The notes under the pieces were generated by a model. It did not search any database, was not told the origin of the DNA, and saw only the letters and a program-made list of their open reading frames with translations. A DNA stretch of 64,000 nucleotides from Bacillus siamensis KCTC 13613 (GTDB taxonomy: Bacteria; Bacillota; Bacilli; Bacillales; Bacillaceae), in NCBI RefSeq assembly GCF_000262045.1, contig NZ_AJVF01000013.1, positions 434,001 to 498,000 of the forward strand, written 5' to 3'. The position numbers and the translations under genes are program-made. Shown in pieces: positions 55,325-63,871 of the stretch (the first letter of the stretch is position 1; each line of letters opens with the position of its first letter).

Positions 55325-56152
55325 TCACATTTTCGGCAATGAGTTCATATGGCGTTTGAGCTTTTCTGAAAAGGCGGGCGATAAATACAAGTCTGCTCCG
55401 CGTTCGATTTCTTCCTGATAGTGACCCGGAGGCGCAATTTCCTCAGCTTTATCAAGCACAAGAAACGTCAGGCAGCCCCTGTATATACGGCCGCCGGCAT
55501 TCACTTCTATGAACGCGGGACGATATGTATGGCTATCAACACCTTCCCTTTTATACAGATAGGTTGCCGCTTCAAACGGGAGCTTGTACAGCACGCCTTC
55601 AGTACGGCCGCCGTCTTCAACAAGATCGGCTCTGGAACCGTCAGGACGCCTTAACGTGAATCTCGTTGAATACCCTTCAGCAACCGCCCCTCCGACCGGC
55701 TCGGCGAAAAAGTGATCGACCCCCGCCTGTTTAAAACGGGCATTATCCATACATGAACCGTAAGCGAAATAATAAACCGGGCTGTCATCCTCTCTTTTCA
55801 TAAAACGATATTCTTTCCAGTCTCCGCTTTTGATCCGGCTGAATGAAGCACACTGTTCAGGCTTTACGACATATGCGAAGGCGGTTTTATTCCCGAGATC
55901 CGTCGTCACGGCGACTTCCTCCCGGTCAAAATCGGCATAATGCGCATCCAGCTTACGGATCATCTGATGATCTGTTTCATACAATTCTCCGTATACAAAA
56001 GCTGTTTCTGCTAAAGACGCCGCGGGCTGACCTTTTTCTGTTTTATACAGCACGCCGTTTATCGCGGCCTGCTCGCACACACACGGAGCGCCTTTCAGCA
56101 GCTCATGGTTTTCTTCACGCTTCCGTAACAAACCGTATACAAAAAGAAGCAA
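55325..56152 (-). CDS. ykqA: YkqA, tandem gamma-glutamylcyclotransferase-like protein
   Basis: A 275-residue protein with two GGCT/AIG2-like domains: one starts FVYGLLRKREENHELL (about 4-110) and the second YYFAYGSCMDNARFKQAGV (about 126-265). The YGS/YGL nucleotide-like loop is present in both. The real reaction is unknown. The start is the TTG at 56152, behind GGAGGAAAAC, just after the kinC stop, so it follows kinC in one transcript. Confidence 0.84.
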   Translation of the reverse strand: MLLFVYGLLRKREENHELLKGAPCVCEQAAINGVLYKTEKGQPAASLAETAFVYGELYETDHQMIRKLDAHYADFDREEVAVTTDLGNKTAFAYVVKPEQCASFSRIKSGDWKEYRFMKREDDSPVYYFAYGSCMDNARFKQAGVDHFFAEPVGGAVAEGYSTRFTLRRPDGSRADLVEDGGRTEGVLYKLPFEAATYLYKREGVDSHTYRPAFIEVNAGGRIYRGCLTFLVLDKAEEIAPPGHYQEEIERGADLYLSPAFSEKLKRHMNSLPKM

Positions 56153-56153
56153 G

Positions 56154-57458
56154 TTAGTTTTCCTCCTTTTGGACAGCAGCCGCTTCTAAAGGCAGAAATA
56201 CCTGAAACGTACTGCCTTCTCCATTTTTGCTCTTAATGTTAAGTTTACCATTATGCTCCTTGAGAATTCGTAAACAAATCGGAAGGCCGAGGCCTGTTCC
56301 CTGATCTTTTGTCGAGAAAAACGGTTTCCCGATGTTTTTAAGCTTTTCTTTCGACATGCCGTTTCCTTCATCCTGTATGCTGATCACCGCGTATTCTTCA
56401 TCCCGTTTTGTGTAAATATGAATATTCCCGCCGTCAGGCATCGCCTCAATCGCATTTTTAATAATATTGATAAATACCTGTTTCAGCTGGTTTTCGTCAC
56501 CGTTGACCATACAGGACTCAGTCTGCCTGAAATCCTTCTCAATCACAGTGTTTGACAGCACCGCGTTTGTGTCAAGAAGCGTCGCCACCTGCCTTAAAAT
56601 ATGGTTGAGATGATGGGCGGTAAACGTCACGGTCTGCGGCTTGGCGAGCAGAAGCAGCTCTCCCAGCACAAGATCTATCCTTTTAATTTCCGAAAAAATA
56701 ATATCGAAATAATCCGTTCGTTCCGGATACTGAGCTTTCATCAGCTGGAGAAAGCCGCTGACTGATGTTAAAGGATTTCTTACTTCGTGGGCGATTCCTG
56801 CCGCAAGTTCACCGGCGATAGCCAGCTTTTGAGATTGCATGGCGAGCCGTTCGTTCGTTTCCAGAAGCTCATCAACCGCTTTTTTCCGTTCACTGATATC
56901 AGACATCGTTCCCAGGCTTCCGACAAATTTCTGTCTGCGGTCATAATACAGCTTATAATGAACTTCTCCCCAAAAGATAGTGCCGTCTTTTTTAATATAT
57001 TTAGCCGTGAACATTCCTGACGGGGACTGCTGCTTAATTTGGGAGATAATATAATCAATGATATGTTTCTCTTTTATAAAATAATCATTATACATCGTGC
57101 CCATACATTCGCTGATGGAATAGCCCGTAATCGCCGTCCAAGCTTGATTCAAATATGTAATATTCCCTTGTGAATCCGTCTGAAAAACAATTTCCTGCAG
57201 ATTGTCCATAATCCGGTTTTTCTCATCTGAAAGCGCCTTTGCTTTCTGCTCGCTGTCCTTCAGCTCCGCCAGCAGCTGCTTTTTATGATCTACATAATAA
57301 GCCAGCAGCCAGACGCTGATTAACGTGACAGTGGTAAAAGTGATATCAACAGGCCAGTTAATCGGATTCCGTTCAATTATATAAAATAAATAATCCCAAA
57401 ACATAATAAAAATCATTGCCAAGATTAATGAAATGATACGCGCTTGATATTTTCCCAT
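56154..57458 (-). CDS. kinC: KinC, sporulation and biofilm sensor histidine kinase
   Basis: Membrane kinase that feeds the Spo0F/Spo0A phosphorelay; in B. subtilis it drives matrix production in response to potassium leakage and surfactin. The 434 residues: two transmembrane helices (about 8-27 and 37-57), a PAS domain with PAC segment (about 78-195), the HisKA box with His224 in AAGIAHEVRNPLTS, and HATPase_c (NIIKNAIEAM, SIQDEGNGM, GTGLGLPIC). The start ATG at 57458 follows GCAGGTGG; the frame is open 42 codons upstream, rejected for lack of a start signal. Abh, a transition-state regulator, is the next gene upstream. Confidence 0.95.
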   Translation of the reverse strand: MGKYQARIISLILAMIFIMFWDYLFYIIERNPINWPVDITFTTVTLISVWLLAYYVDHKKQLLAELKDSEQKAKALSDEKNRIMDNLQEIVFQTDSQGNITYLNQAWTAITGYSISECMGTMYNDYFIKEKHIIDYIISQIKQQSPSGMFTAKYIKKDGTIFWGEVHYKLYYDRRQKFVGSLGTMSDISERKKAVDELLETNERLAMQSQKLAIAGELAAGIAHEVRNPLTSVSGFLQLMKAQYPERTDYFDIIFSEIKRIDLVLGELLLLAKPQTVTFTAHHLNHILRQVATLLDTNAVLSNTVIEKDFRQTESCMVNGDENQLKQVFINIIKNAIEAMPDGGNIHIYTKRDEEYAVISIQDEGNGMSKEKLKNIGKPFFSTKDQGTGLGLPICLRILKEHNGKLNIKSKNGEGSTFQVFLPLEAAAVQKEEN

Positions 57459-57595
57459 AGTCCCACCTGCCGCTAGCATTTCTACATATATTGTAACATT
57501 GTTGACCGCATTATTGACTAAAAAATGATAACTATTCCCAATTATTTGAGCAGGTTTGCTTGATTTTACCGTGAGTTTTTGCACAAGTTCATAAT

Positions 57596-57625
57596 AAAAG
57601 GGCGGAATGACGCTCCGCCCTTTTT
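57596..57625 (-). terminator. terminator of abh
   Basis: Stem AAAAGGGCGGA/TCCGCCCTTTT directly after the abh stop, T-rich on both strands. Confidence 0.88.
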
Positions 57626-57629
57626 ATCA

Positions 57630-57914
57630 TTATGATTTATCTTTTAACGCTTCCTCGATTTCCTCAAGCAGCATTTTCGCTCCTTCAGGGCTTAAGATGA
57701 TTTTACCGTTGCCGTATTCCTGATTGTCGGGAGTAATTTCTCCGGTCATTAAGCAAATGCCGTGCGGTTTGTATTTTTTCAAGACAATTTTGTCTCCGTC
57801 AACAAAAAATTCAATACTATCTTTAATAGCGATATCCAATGCTCTTCTCAATTCAATCGGCATGACAATACGCCCTAGTTCGTCTACTTTTCTTACTACA
57901 CCAATTGATTTCAT
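57630..57914 (-). CDS. abh: Abh, AbrB-like transition-state regulator
   Basis: DNA-binding paralogue of AbrB that tunes antimicrobial production, biofilm and autolysis genes. The 94-residue protein has the AbrB swapped-hairpin N-terminal domain (GVVRKVDELGRIVMPIELRR) and a C-terminal oligomerisation domain. Start ATG at 57914 behind AGGGGATT. The upstream region carries a good ECF-type promoter, in line with SigX/SigM control in B. subtilis. Confidence 0.96.
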   Translation of the reverse strand: MKSIGVVRKVDELGRIVMPIELRRALDIAIKDSIEFFVDGDKIVLKKYKPHGICLMTGEITPDNQEYGNGKIILSPEGAKMLLEEIEEALKDKS

Positions 57915-57975
57915 AGAAATCCCCTACTTCCTTTAATGTCTCTTATATATGTCCAAGGAAAATCCTTCATAAACG

Positions 57976-58003
57976 TAGACGAAAGTAACGGAGCAAAAGT
58001 TTC
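57976..58003 (-). promoter_or_regulatory. ECF-type (SigX/SigM) promoter of abh
   Basis: On the minus strand GAAAC followed by TTTT (57999-58003), 17-base spacer, CGTCTA (57976-57981): the typical ECF pattern. It lies about 60 bases ahead of abh. Confidence 0.7.
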
Positions 58004-58107
58004 TCCGCATCCGGTAATGAATGTTTTTTTACAGAAGAAAGCCTTTTTGAAATACGGGATACAGACTTTCCCTCCTTTTTTACAAAAACATTTCATTCCC
58101 GGCGGAA

Positions 58108-58137
58108 ACCCCCAAAAATCGTGGTTTTTCTCAGAAA
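58108..58137 (+). promoter_or_regulatory. candidate SigI promoter of mreBH
   Basis: ACCCCC with As (58108-58113), 18-base spacer, CAGAAA (58132-58137). The -35 fits SigI, the -10 is imperfect; mreBH is a SigI gene in B. subtilis. Confidence 0.5.
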
Positions 58138-58184
58138 CTTTAAATGTAGAATCAATTAAATCAGGATAGGGATTGGGTGAAAAT

Positions 58185-59192
58185 ATGTTTCAATCAACTG
58201 AGATCGGAATCGACTTAGGAACCGCTAATATACTTGTTTACAGTAAAAATAAAGGAATTATTTTAAACGAGCCTTCCGTTGTCGCTGTAGATACAACAAC
58301 GAAAGCGGTGCTTGCCATCGGAACAGATGCCAAAAACATGATCGGAAAGACGCCGGGGAAAATCGTCGCCGTACGGCCGATGAAAGACGGTGTCATTGCT
58401 GATTATGATATGACAACTGACTTATTAAAACACATTATGAAAAAAGCCGGAAAAAAAATCGGGATGACCTTCCGCAAACCGAATGTCGTCGTCTGCACGC
58501 CTTCAGGATCAACAGCCGTTGAACGCCGCGCCATCAGTGACGCTGTCAAAAACTGCGGAGCAAAAAACGTTCACTTAATTGAAGAACCCGTAGCAGCTGC
58601 AATCGGAGCCGACCTGCCGGTTGACGAGCCGGTCGCAAACGTCGTCGTGGATATCGGAGGCGGTACGACTGAAGTCGCCATCATCTCATTCGGAGGCGTC
58701 GTGTCCTGCCACTCTATCAGAATCGGCGGCGACCAGCTTGATGAAGATATCGCTTCGTTCGTCAGAAAAAAATACAACCTGCTGATCGGAGAACGTACGG
58801 CAGAACAAGTGAAAATGGAAATCGGTTTTGCATTGATTGAACATGTGCCGGAAACGATGGAAATCCGCGGCCGTGACCTCGTAACCGGTCTGCCGAAGAC
58901 GATCAGACTGCAGTCAAATGAAATTCAGCACGCGATGCGTGAATCGCTCCTACATATTCTTGAAGCCATCAGAGCGACTCTTGAAGATTGTCCGCCGGAA
59001 CTCAGCGGGGACATCGTTGACCGCGGCGTCGTGTTAACTGGCGGGGGCTCGCTTTTAAACGGGATGAAAGAATGGCTGACAGAAGAAATCGTCGTTCCCG
59101 TTCATTTGGCCGCAAATCCGCTTGAATCAGTGGCTATCGGCACGGGGCGTTCGTTAGACGTCATCGACAAGCTGCAAAAAGCGATTAAATAA
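58185..59192 (+). CDS. mreBH: MreBH, actin-like cell-shape protein
   Basis: One of three MreB paralogues; guides lateral wall synthesis and directs the hydrolase LytE. The 335-residue protein has the actin-fold ATPase motifs [17 protein letters not shown] (phosphate 1), [13 protein letters not shown] (phosphate 2) and [10 protein letters not shown] (adenosine). The start ATG at 58185 gives the N-terminus [12 protein letters not shown]; the TTG at 58173 lies in the ribosome binding site. It is followed by ykpC in one unit. Confidence 0.96.
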   Translation: MFQSTEIGIDLGTANILVYSKNKGIILNEPSVVAVDTTTKAVLAIGTDAKNMIGKTPGKIVAVRPMKDGVIADYDMTTDLLKHIMKKAGKKIGMTFRKPNVVVCTPSGSTAVERRAISDAVKNCGAKNVHLIEEPVAAAIGADLPVDEPVANVVVDIGGGTTEVAIISFGGVVSCHSIRIGGDQLDEDIASFVRKKYNLLIGERTAEQVKMEIGFALIEHVPETMEIRGRDLVTGLPKTIRLQSNEIQHAMRESLLHILEAIRATLEDCPPELSGDIVDRGVVLTGGGSLLNGMKEWLTEEIVVPVHLAANPLESVAIGTGRSLDVIDKLQKAIK

Positions 59193-59263
59193 TAAGATTG
59201 TGCTTCTTTTTTCTCCGGCCGGCTCATATTGTGAGAACTGGAGAAACATTAAGGAGGAAGCAT

Positions 59264-59398
59264 ATGCTTAGAGATGTGGGAAGACGCGTAGCGGTAGCTG
59301 TCATTTTAAGCGGAATTATTTTGGGGGGTATGAGCATTTCGCTGGCCAATATGCCCCATTCTCCGGCCGGCAGCACCGTAAAACTGAATCATCCGTAA
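59264..59398 (+). CDS. ykpC: YkpC, small membrane or exported protein
   Basis: A 44-residue protein with one hydrophobic helix (about 9-27, VAVAVILSGIILGGMSI) after a basic N-terminus, then a short polar tail rich in Pro/Ser. Function unknown. Start ATG at 59264 behind AAGGAGGAAG, 71 bases after mreBH; a terminator overlaps its stop. The pairing with mreBH is the same as in B. subtilis. Confidence 0.85.
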   Translation: MLRDVGRRVAVAVILSGIILGGMSISLANMPHSPAGSTVKLNHP

Positions 59399-59424
59399 AG
59401 ACGCAGCAAAGGCTGTGTCTTTTT
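59397..59424 (+). terminator. terminator of mreBH-ykpC
   Basis: Stem AAAGACGCAGC/GCTGTGTCTTT with a T tail overlaps the ykpC stop. Confidence 0.85.
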
Positions 59425-59498
59425 CATTTACGCTCCTTTCTTTTCTTTATGAGGCGATATTTGATATGATGAGAAAAACCGATGAGGAGGAATGAACG

Positions 59499-60731
59499 AT
59501 GAGTTCGTTTACTGAAAAGTTAAATACATATGCTCGGCTGGCGGTAGAAGTCGGCGTCAATGTCCAAAAAGGACAGCATGTCGTAATCAATGCCTCAACC
59601 GATGTCCGGGAACTTGTCAGACTGCTGGCTAAACATTCGTATGAAAAAGGCGCAAAAAACGTCACCGTAAATTGGCAGGACGATGAATTGTCCAGATTAA
59701 AATACGAAATGGCCCCGTTTGAAGCGTTTGAAGAATATCCTGAATGGGAAGCGAAAGGCAAAGAAGAGCTCGCGAAAAAAGGAGCTGCGTTTATTTCTGT
59801 CGTCTCATCCGACCCCGACCTGTTAAAAGGCACTGACGGGAAACGGATTGCAGCGTTCCAAAAAGCCGCCGGAAAAGCATTGCATACATACAGACAATAT
59901 ATTCAATCAGATAAAGTCAGCTGGACGGTGATCGGAGCCGCTTCAACAGGCTGGGCGAAAAAAGTGTTCCCGGATCAGCCGGAAGAAACAGCCGTTCAGC
60001 TTTTATGGGAAGAAATTTTCAAAACGACCCGCGTAAATGAAGAAAACCCAGTGGAAGCATGGAAAAAACATGATCAAAACCTTCATGAGAAAGTGGAACA
60101 CCTGAACAAAAAACATTACAGCGCCCTGCATTATCAAGCTGAAGGAACAGACTTAACCATTGAATTGCCGAAAAAACATGTATGGGCGGGCGCAGGAAGC
60201 GTGAATGAGAGCGGGCACGAATTCATGGCCAACATGCCGACAGAAGAGGTTTTCACTCTTCCGCAGCGTGATGGGGTGAACGGCACGGTTTCCAGCACGA
60301 AACCGCTGAGCTACGGCGGCAACATTATTGATAACTTTACACTTACCTTTGAAAACGGCCGCATCGTTGATGTGAAAGCTGAAAAAGGCGAGGAGATTTT
60401 AAAAGGCATCGTCGAAACCGATGAAGGCTCGCATTATCTCGGAGAAGTGGCCTTAGTGCCGTACGATTCACCGATTTCACAATCAAATATTTTATTTTAC
60501 AACACACTGTACGATGAAAACGCATCAAACCACTTGGCGATCGGCAGCGCGTATGCCTTTAATATCGAAGGCGGCAAACAAATGACACGGGAAGAGCTTG
60601 TCAAAGAGGGATTAAATGAAAGCATTACGCACGTAGATTTCATGGTCGGCTCCAAAGATATGAATATCGACGGGATTACTGCTGACGGCAAAAGAGAACC
60701 GATCTTCAGAAACGGAAACTGGGCATTTTAA
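59499..60731 (+). CDS. ampS: aminopeptidase AmpS (M29 family)
   Basis: Cytoplasmic metal-dependent aminopeptidase of family M29 that trims peptides. The 410 residues include conserved segments GVNVQKGQHVVINAS, ELPKKHVWAGAGSVNESGHEFMANMPTEEVF-type residues (metal Glu in NMPTEEVF), DEGSHYLGEVALVPYDSPI, and HVDFMVGSKDMNIDG near the C-terminus, with the His and Glu residues that hold two metal ions. Start ATG at 59499 behind GAGGAGGAA. Monocistronic. Confidence 0.94.
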   Translation: MSSFTEKLNTYARLAVEVGVNVQKGQHVVINASTDVRELVRLLAKHSYEKGAKNVTVNWQDDELSRLKYEMAPFEAFEEYPEWEAKGKEELAKKGAAFISVVSSDPDLLKGTDGKRIAAFQKAAGKALHTYRQYIQSDKVSWTVIGAASTGWAKKVFPDQPEETAVQLLWEEIFKTTRVNEENPVEAWKKHDQNLHEKVEHLNKKHYSALHYQAEGTDLTIELPKKHVWAGAGSVNESGHEFMANMPTEEVFTLPQRDGVNGTVSSTKPLSYGGNIIDNFTLTFENGRIVDVKAEKGEEILKGIVETDEGSHYLGEVALVPYDSPISQSNILFYNTLYDENASNHLAIGSAYAFNIEGGKQMTREELVKEGLNESITHVDFMVGSKDMNIDGITADGKREPIFRNGNWAF

Positions 60732-60732
60732 T

Positions 60733-60764
60733 AAAAAAGGAGGCGCTTCGGCCTCCTTTTTTAT
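60733..60764. terminator. bidirectional terminator ampS / ykpB
   Basis: A 12-base stem AAAAAAGGAGGC/GCCTCCTTTTTT between convergent genes. Confidence 0.92.
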
Positions 60765-61669
60765 TTTGCTTCATACATTTGCAGGTTGGCAAAGACAGTT
60801 TCCAAAACAGGGGTATCAACTGACAAGCCTTTCGCTTTCTCAAGCAGAAAACCGTGTAAATGATCACCTTCTGTCACCCGGCCATTTTCCATGTCTCTCA
60901 GCATCGACGATTTCATGTGATAAGACATGCTTGTCAACGTACGATAACTCTCTTCTTCAAGGTCAGCGTCCTTCGGAATGCCCGCAGCCTTGAAAATGGC
61001 TCCGATTTCTGCAAAAAGACGCTTTGCCGTATTGCGGCCGCCTTCTGTATCTAAAATCGGTCCGACCGGCTGTTGAAACAAAGTGGTTACTCCCGCCTGC
61101 GCGGCAATGAACATGTACTTTTTCCAGATATCCTTTTCAATATCCCGGCTGATGATGACATCCGCTTTCACACCCGCAAACGCTTTTTCCAGCTCATTTA
61201 TACGTTCTGTGCGTTCCCCGCTCCATTCACCGAACACAAAGCGGTGGGCAGCGCTCGTATGAAGAATGTCCCCTTTTTCGTTAAGGGCGCTCTCAATAAA
61301 GCAGAGGCCTCCTAACACCTGCCGTTTTGAAAAAGCTTCGAACAGCTCGTTATAGTGCCTGTACCCGTTTAAAAAAGGAATAATGACCGACGAAGGTTTG
61401 ACAAACGGTTTGACATCCCCAATGACGTCCTGCAAAGAATATGCTTTTGATGCGATGATAACGGCGTCAAACTCTCCTTCTTCGCCTGCCATGATTATTT
61501 TCGCCTTGATTGAAACATCACCATTTGCACTTTTGACGGTCAATCCCGTCTCTTTTAATTGTTCCGCCCGCTTCTTGCGGACGAGAAACGTAACGTCATT
61601 TCCCTTCTCTGCAAGACGGGCGCCGATATAACCGCCCACTCCCCCTGCTCCGACAACTAAAAACTTCAT
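60761..61669 (-). CDS. ykpB: YkpB, 2-dehydropantoate 2-reductase (ApbA/PanE family)
   Basis: NADPH-dependent reduction of ketopantoate to pantoate for coenzyme A, by family. The 302-residue protein has the N-terminal dinucleotide loop GAGGVGGYIGARLAEKG, the catalytic-Lys segment IWKKYMFIAAQAG, and SSMLRDMENGRVTE near the C-terminus. B. subtilis has two paralogues (YkpB and YlbQ); which one is the main enzyme cannot be told from sequence. Start ATG at 61669 behind GGAGGAATG. Confidence 0.9.
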   Translation of the reverse strand: MKFLVVGAGGVGGYIGARLAEKGNDVTFLVRKKRAEQLKETGLTVKSANGDVSIKAKIIMAGEEGEFDAVIIASKAYSLQDVIGDVKPFVKPSSVIIPFLNGYRHYNELFEAFSKRQVLGGLCFIESALNEKGDILHTSAAHRFVFGEWSGERTERINELEKAFAGVKADVIISRDIEKDIWKKYMFIAAQAGVTTLFQQPVGPILDTEGGRNTAKRLFAEIGAIFKAAGIPKDADLEEESYRTLTSMSYHMKSSMLRDMENGRVTEGDHLHGFLLEKAKGLSVDTPVLETVFANLQMYEAK

Positions 61670-61751
61670 GATGCATTCCTCCGTCTCTTTTCAATTCATA
61701 TGTTCCTTATTGTAACGGGAAGTCAGAAGATTGAAAACTTTTTTCACAAAT

Positions 61752-61779
61752 AAAAAGCAGAGTCTCCTCTGCTTTTTTA
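61752..61779 (-). terminator. terminator of ykpA
   Basis: Stem AAAAAGCAGAG/CTCTGCTTTTT directly after the ykpA stop, with T-runs on both strands. Confidence 0.88.
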
Positions 61780-63399
61780 TTACGCGTATAGCTCTTCAAG
61801 CTTTTTCTGCACATCCGCATTTTCAAGAAATTCATCATAAGACATTTGTTTGTCAACGATGCCTTTAGGCGTTAATTCAATGATGCGGTTGGCAATTGTC
61901 TGTACAAACTGATGGTCATGAGATGAAAACAGCATAGCGCCTTTAAAGCTGATTAAACCGTTGTTAAGCGCTGTAATGGATTCCAGGTCTAAGTGGTTTG
62001 TCGGTTCATCCAGAATTAAAATGTTCGCGCCGGAAAGCATCGCTTTTGAAAGCATGCAGCGTACTTTTTCTCCTCCGGAAAGAACGTTTGATTTTTTGTT
62101 GACTTCTTCCCCAGAGAACAGCATGCGTCCTAAGAAGCCGCGCAGAAAGCTTTCGCTTTGGTCATGCGGCGAGTATTGGCGGAGCCAGTCTACAAGGTTC
62201 GCATCGCTGCCGTCGAAATATTCGCTGTTGTCTTTAGGGAAGTACGCCTGAGAAGTGGTAACGCCCCATTTGAATGTGCCGCTGTCAGCTTCCATTTCCC
62301 CGGAAATGATTTTGAACAATGTCGTAACGGCAAGCTCATTGCGGCCCGTAAACGCGATTTTGTCTTCTCTGTTCATAATAAAGCTGACGTTATCAAGCAC
62401 CTTAACGCCGTCAATCGTTTTCGTTAAGCCTTCTACCCGCAGCACGTCATTTCCGATCTCGCGTTCCGGCGTGAAATTGACATAAGGATAACGGCGTGAT
62501 GACGGTTTGATATCATCAAGCGTAATTTTATCAAGGAGTTTCTTTCTTGACGTCGCCTGCTTTGATTTAGAGGCGTTGGCGCTGAATCTGGCCACGAACT
62601 CCTGAAGCTGTTTAATCTGCTCTTCTTTTTTCTTATTGGCTTCCTGAGAAAGCTTTAAAGCAAGCTGGCTGGATTCATACCAGAAATCATAGTTGCCGAC
62701 ATACACTTGAATTTTATTAAAATCAAGATCGGCGATGTGTGTGCACACTTTATTTAAAAAGTGACGGTCGTGGGATACGACGATGACTGTGTTCTCAAAG
62801 TTGATCAGAAACTCTTCCAGCCACTGAATCGCTTTCAGATCCAAGTGGTTCGTCGGTTCATCAAGCAGCAGAACGTCCGGCTTGCCGAACAGCGCCTGTG
62901 CCAAAAGCACTTTCACCTTTTCTGAACCGCCTAAGTCCGCCATTTTCTTCGTATGCAGGTCTTCAGAGATGCCCAGACCCTTTAACAAAATAGCGGCTTC
63001 ACTTTCAGCTTCCCATCCGTTTAATTCCGCAAACTCTCCTTCAAGCTCAGCGGCGCGGATGCCGTCCTCATCAGAAAAATCCGGTTTCATATAAATTGCG
63101 TCTTTTTCCTGCATGACTTCGTATAAACGTTTATGTCCCATAATGACGACTTTCAGAACTTCGTAATCTTCATATTCAAAATGGTTCTGCTTCAGGATGG
63201 CAAGGCGTTCGCCCGGGCTCATATGAACATCGCCGGTCTGAGGCTCCAGTTCACCGGATAAAATTTTCAAGAATGTTGATTTTCCGGCACCGTTTGCGCC
63301 TATTAATCCGTAGCAATTGCCCGGCGTAAATTTAATATTGACATCTTCAAATAACTTGCGGTCCGCAAAACGCAAGCTCACATTATTTACAGCAATCAT
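61780..63399 (-). CDS. ykpA: YkpA, ABC-F family ATPase
   Basis: Soluble ABC-F protein with two nucleotide-binding domains, probably acting on the ribosome. NBD1 (about 1-245) has a normal Walker A (GANGAGKST, 34-42), signature LGGSEK and DEPTNHLD; a charged linker follows (about 246-295). NBD2 has signature LSGGEK and DEPTNHLD, but its Walker A region reads TGRNELAVTT (351-360), without the usual Gly-Lys-Ser/Thr. 539 residues; start ATG at 63399 behind GGAGGATT. No transmembrane domain or partner nearby. Role unknown; not a classical antibiotic-resistance ABC-F as far as I can see. Confidence 0.9.
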   Translation of the reverse strand: MIAVNNVSLRFADRKLFEDVNIKFTPGNCYGLIGANGAGKSTFLKILSGELEPQTGDVHMSPGERLAILKQNHFEYEDYEVLKVVIMGHKRLYEVMQEKDAIYMKPDFSDEDGIRAAELEGEFAELNGWEAESEAAILLKGLGISEDLHTKKMADLGGSEKVKVLLAQALFGKPDVLLLDEPTNHLDLKAIQWLEEFLINFENTVIVVSHDRHFLNKVCTHIADLDFNKIQVYVGNYDFWYESSQLALKLSQEANKKKEEQIKQLQEFVARFSANASKSKQATSRKKLLDKITLDDIKPSSRRYPYVNFTPEREIGNDVLRVEGLTKTIDGVKVLDNVSFIMNREDKIAFTGRNELAVTTLFKIISGEMEADSGTFKWGVTTSQAYFPKDNSEYFDGSDANLVDWLRQYSPHDQSESFLRGFLGRMLFSGEEVNKKSNVLSGGEKVRCMLSKAMLSGANILILDEPTNHLDLESITALNNGLISFKGAMLFSSHDHQFVQTIANRIIELTPKGIVDKQMSYDEFLENADVQKKLEELYA

Positions 63400-63432
63400 T
63401 TATAATCCTCCATCGTGTCTAACATCAATAAA

Positions 63433-63441
63433 AGTATACCA
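63433..63441 (-). promoter_or_regulatory. extended -10 promoter of ykpA
   Basis: On the minus strand TGG precedes TATACT (63433-63438); no clear -35. Confidence 0.5.
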
Positions 63442-63562
63442 TGAATAAAGGGGAAGAGAAATGTTTCCCTGCGAATATAAGGGTTTTGAAAAGACGCAAG
63501 CGCCAAACCCGAAGCCCTGTGATACAATAGATATATATACATATTCATCACGGAGGAACAAG

Positions 63563-63832
63563 TTGAAGCTTTTAACACTCACAGAATATTGTCTTATGAT
63601 TTTCTTTACCGGGGTTTTTCTGGCCGTCACAGGCTTTACCGCACGTGACATCGGCTTGTACGTCGGAATCGCCCTCATTTACACGTTTTCGCATCTCTTT
63701 TCAAAACGGATGCTTGAAAAACGCGGCAAAGAGAAGCAGCAGGTGCATCTTTTTTTCAGCGTTCTGGCCATTGTCGGATCAGTGCTGGCCACGGTAATGT
63801 TCATTGCCATCGCCGCCTCGTTTGCCAAATAA
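63563..63832 (+). CDS. ykoA: YkoA, small membrane protein
   Basis: An 89-residue membrane protein with three hydrophobic segments (about 7-25, 30-45 and 63-86) and a basic loop KRMLEKRGKEKQQ. Function unknown. The start is the TTG at 63563, seven bases after GGAGGAACA; the frame is open further upstream without a start signal. It lies between ykpA and sipT as in B. subtilis and converges on sipT. Confidence 0.8.
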   Translation: MKLLTLTEYCLMIFFTGVFLAVTGFTARDIGLYVGIALIYTFSHLFSKRMLEKRGKEKQQVHLFFSVLAIVGSVLATVMFIAIAASFAK

Positions 63833-63871
63833 AAAACGCCGGCCGTCCGAATCGGGCAGCGCGGCGTTTTT
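63831..63871. terminator. bidirectional terminator ykoA / sipT
   Basis: AAAAACGCCG pairs with CGGCGTTTTT around a G/C-rich loop, between convergent genes. Confidence 0.82.
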
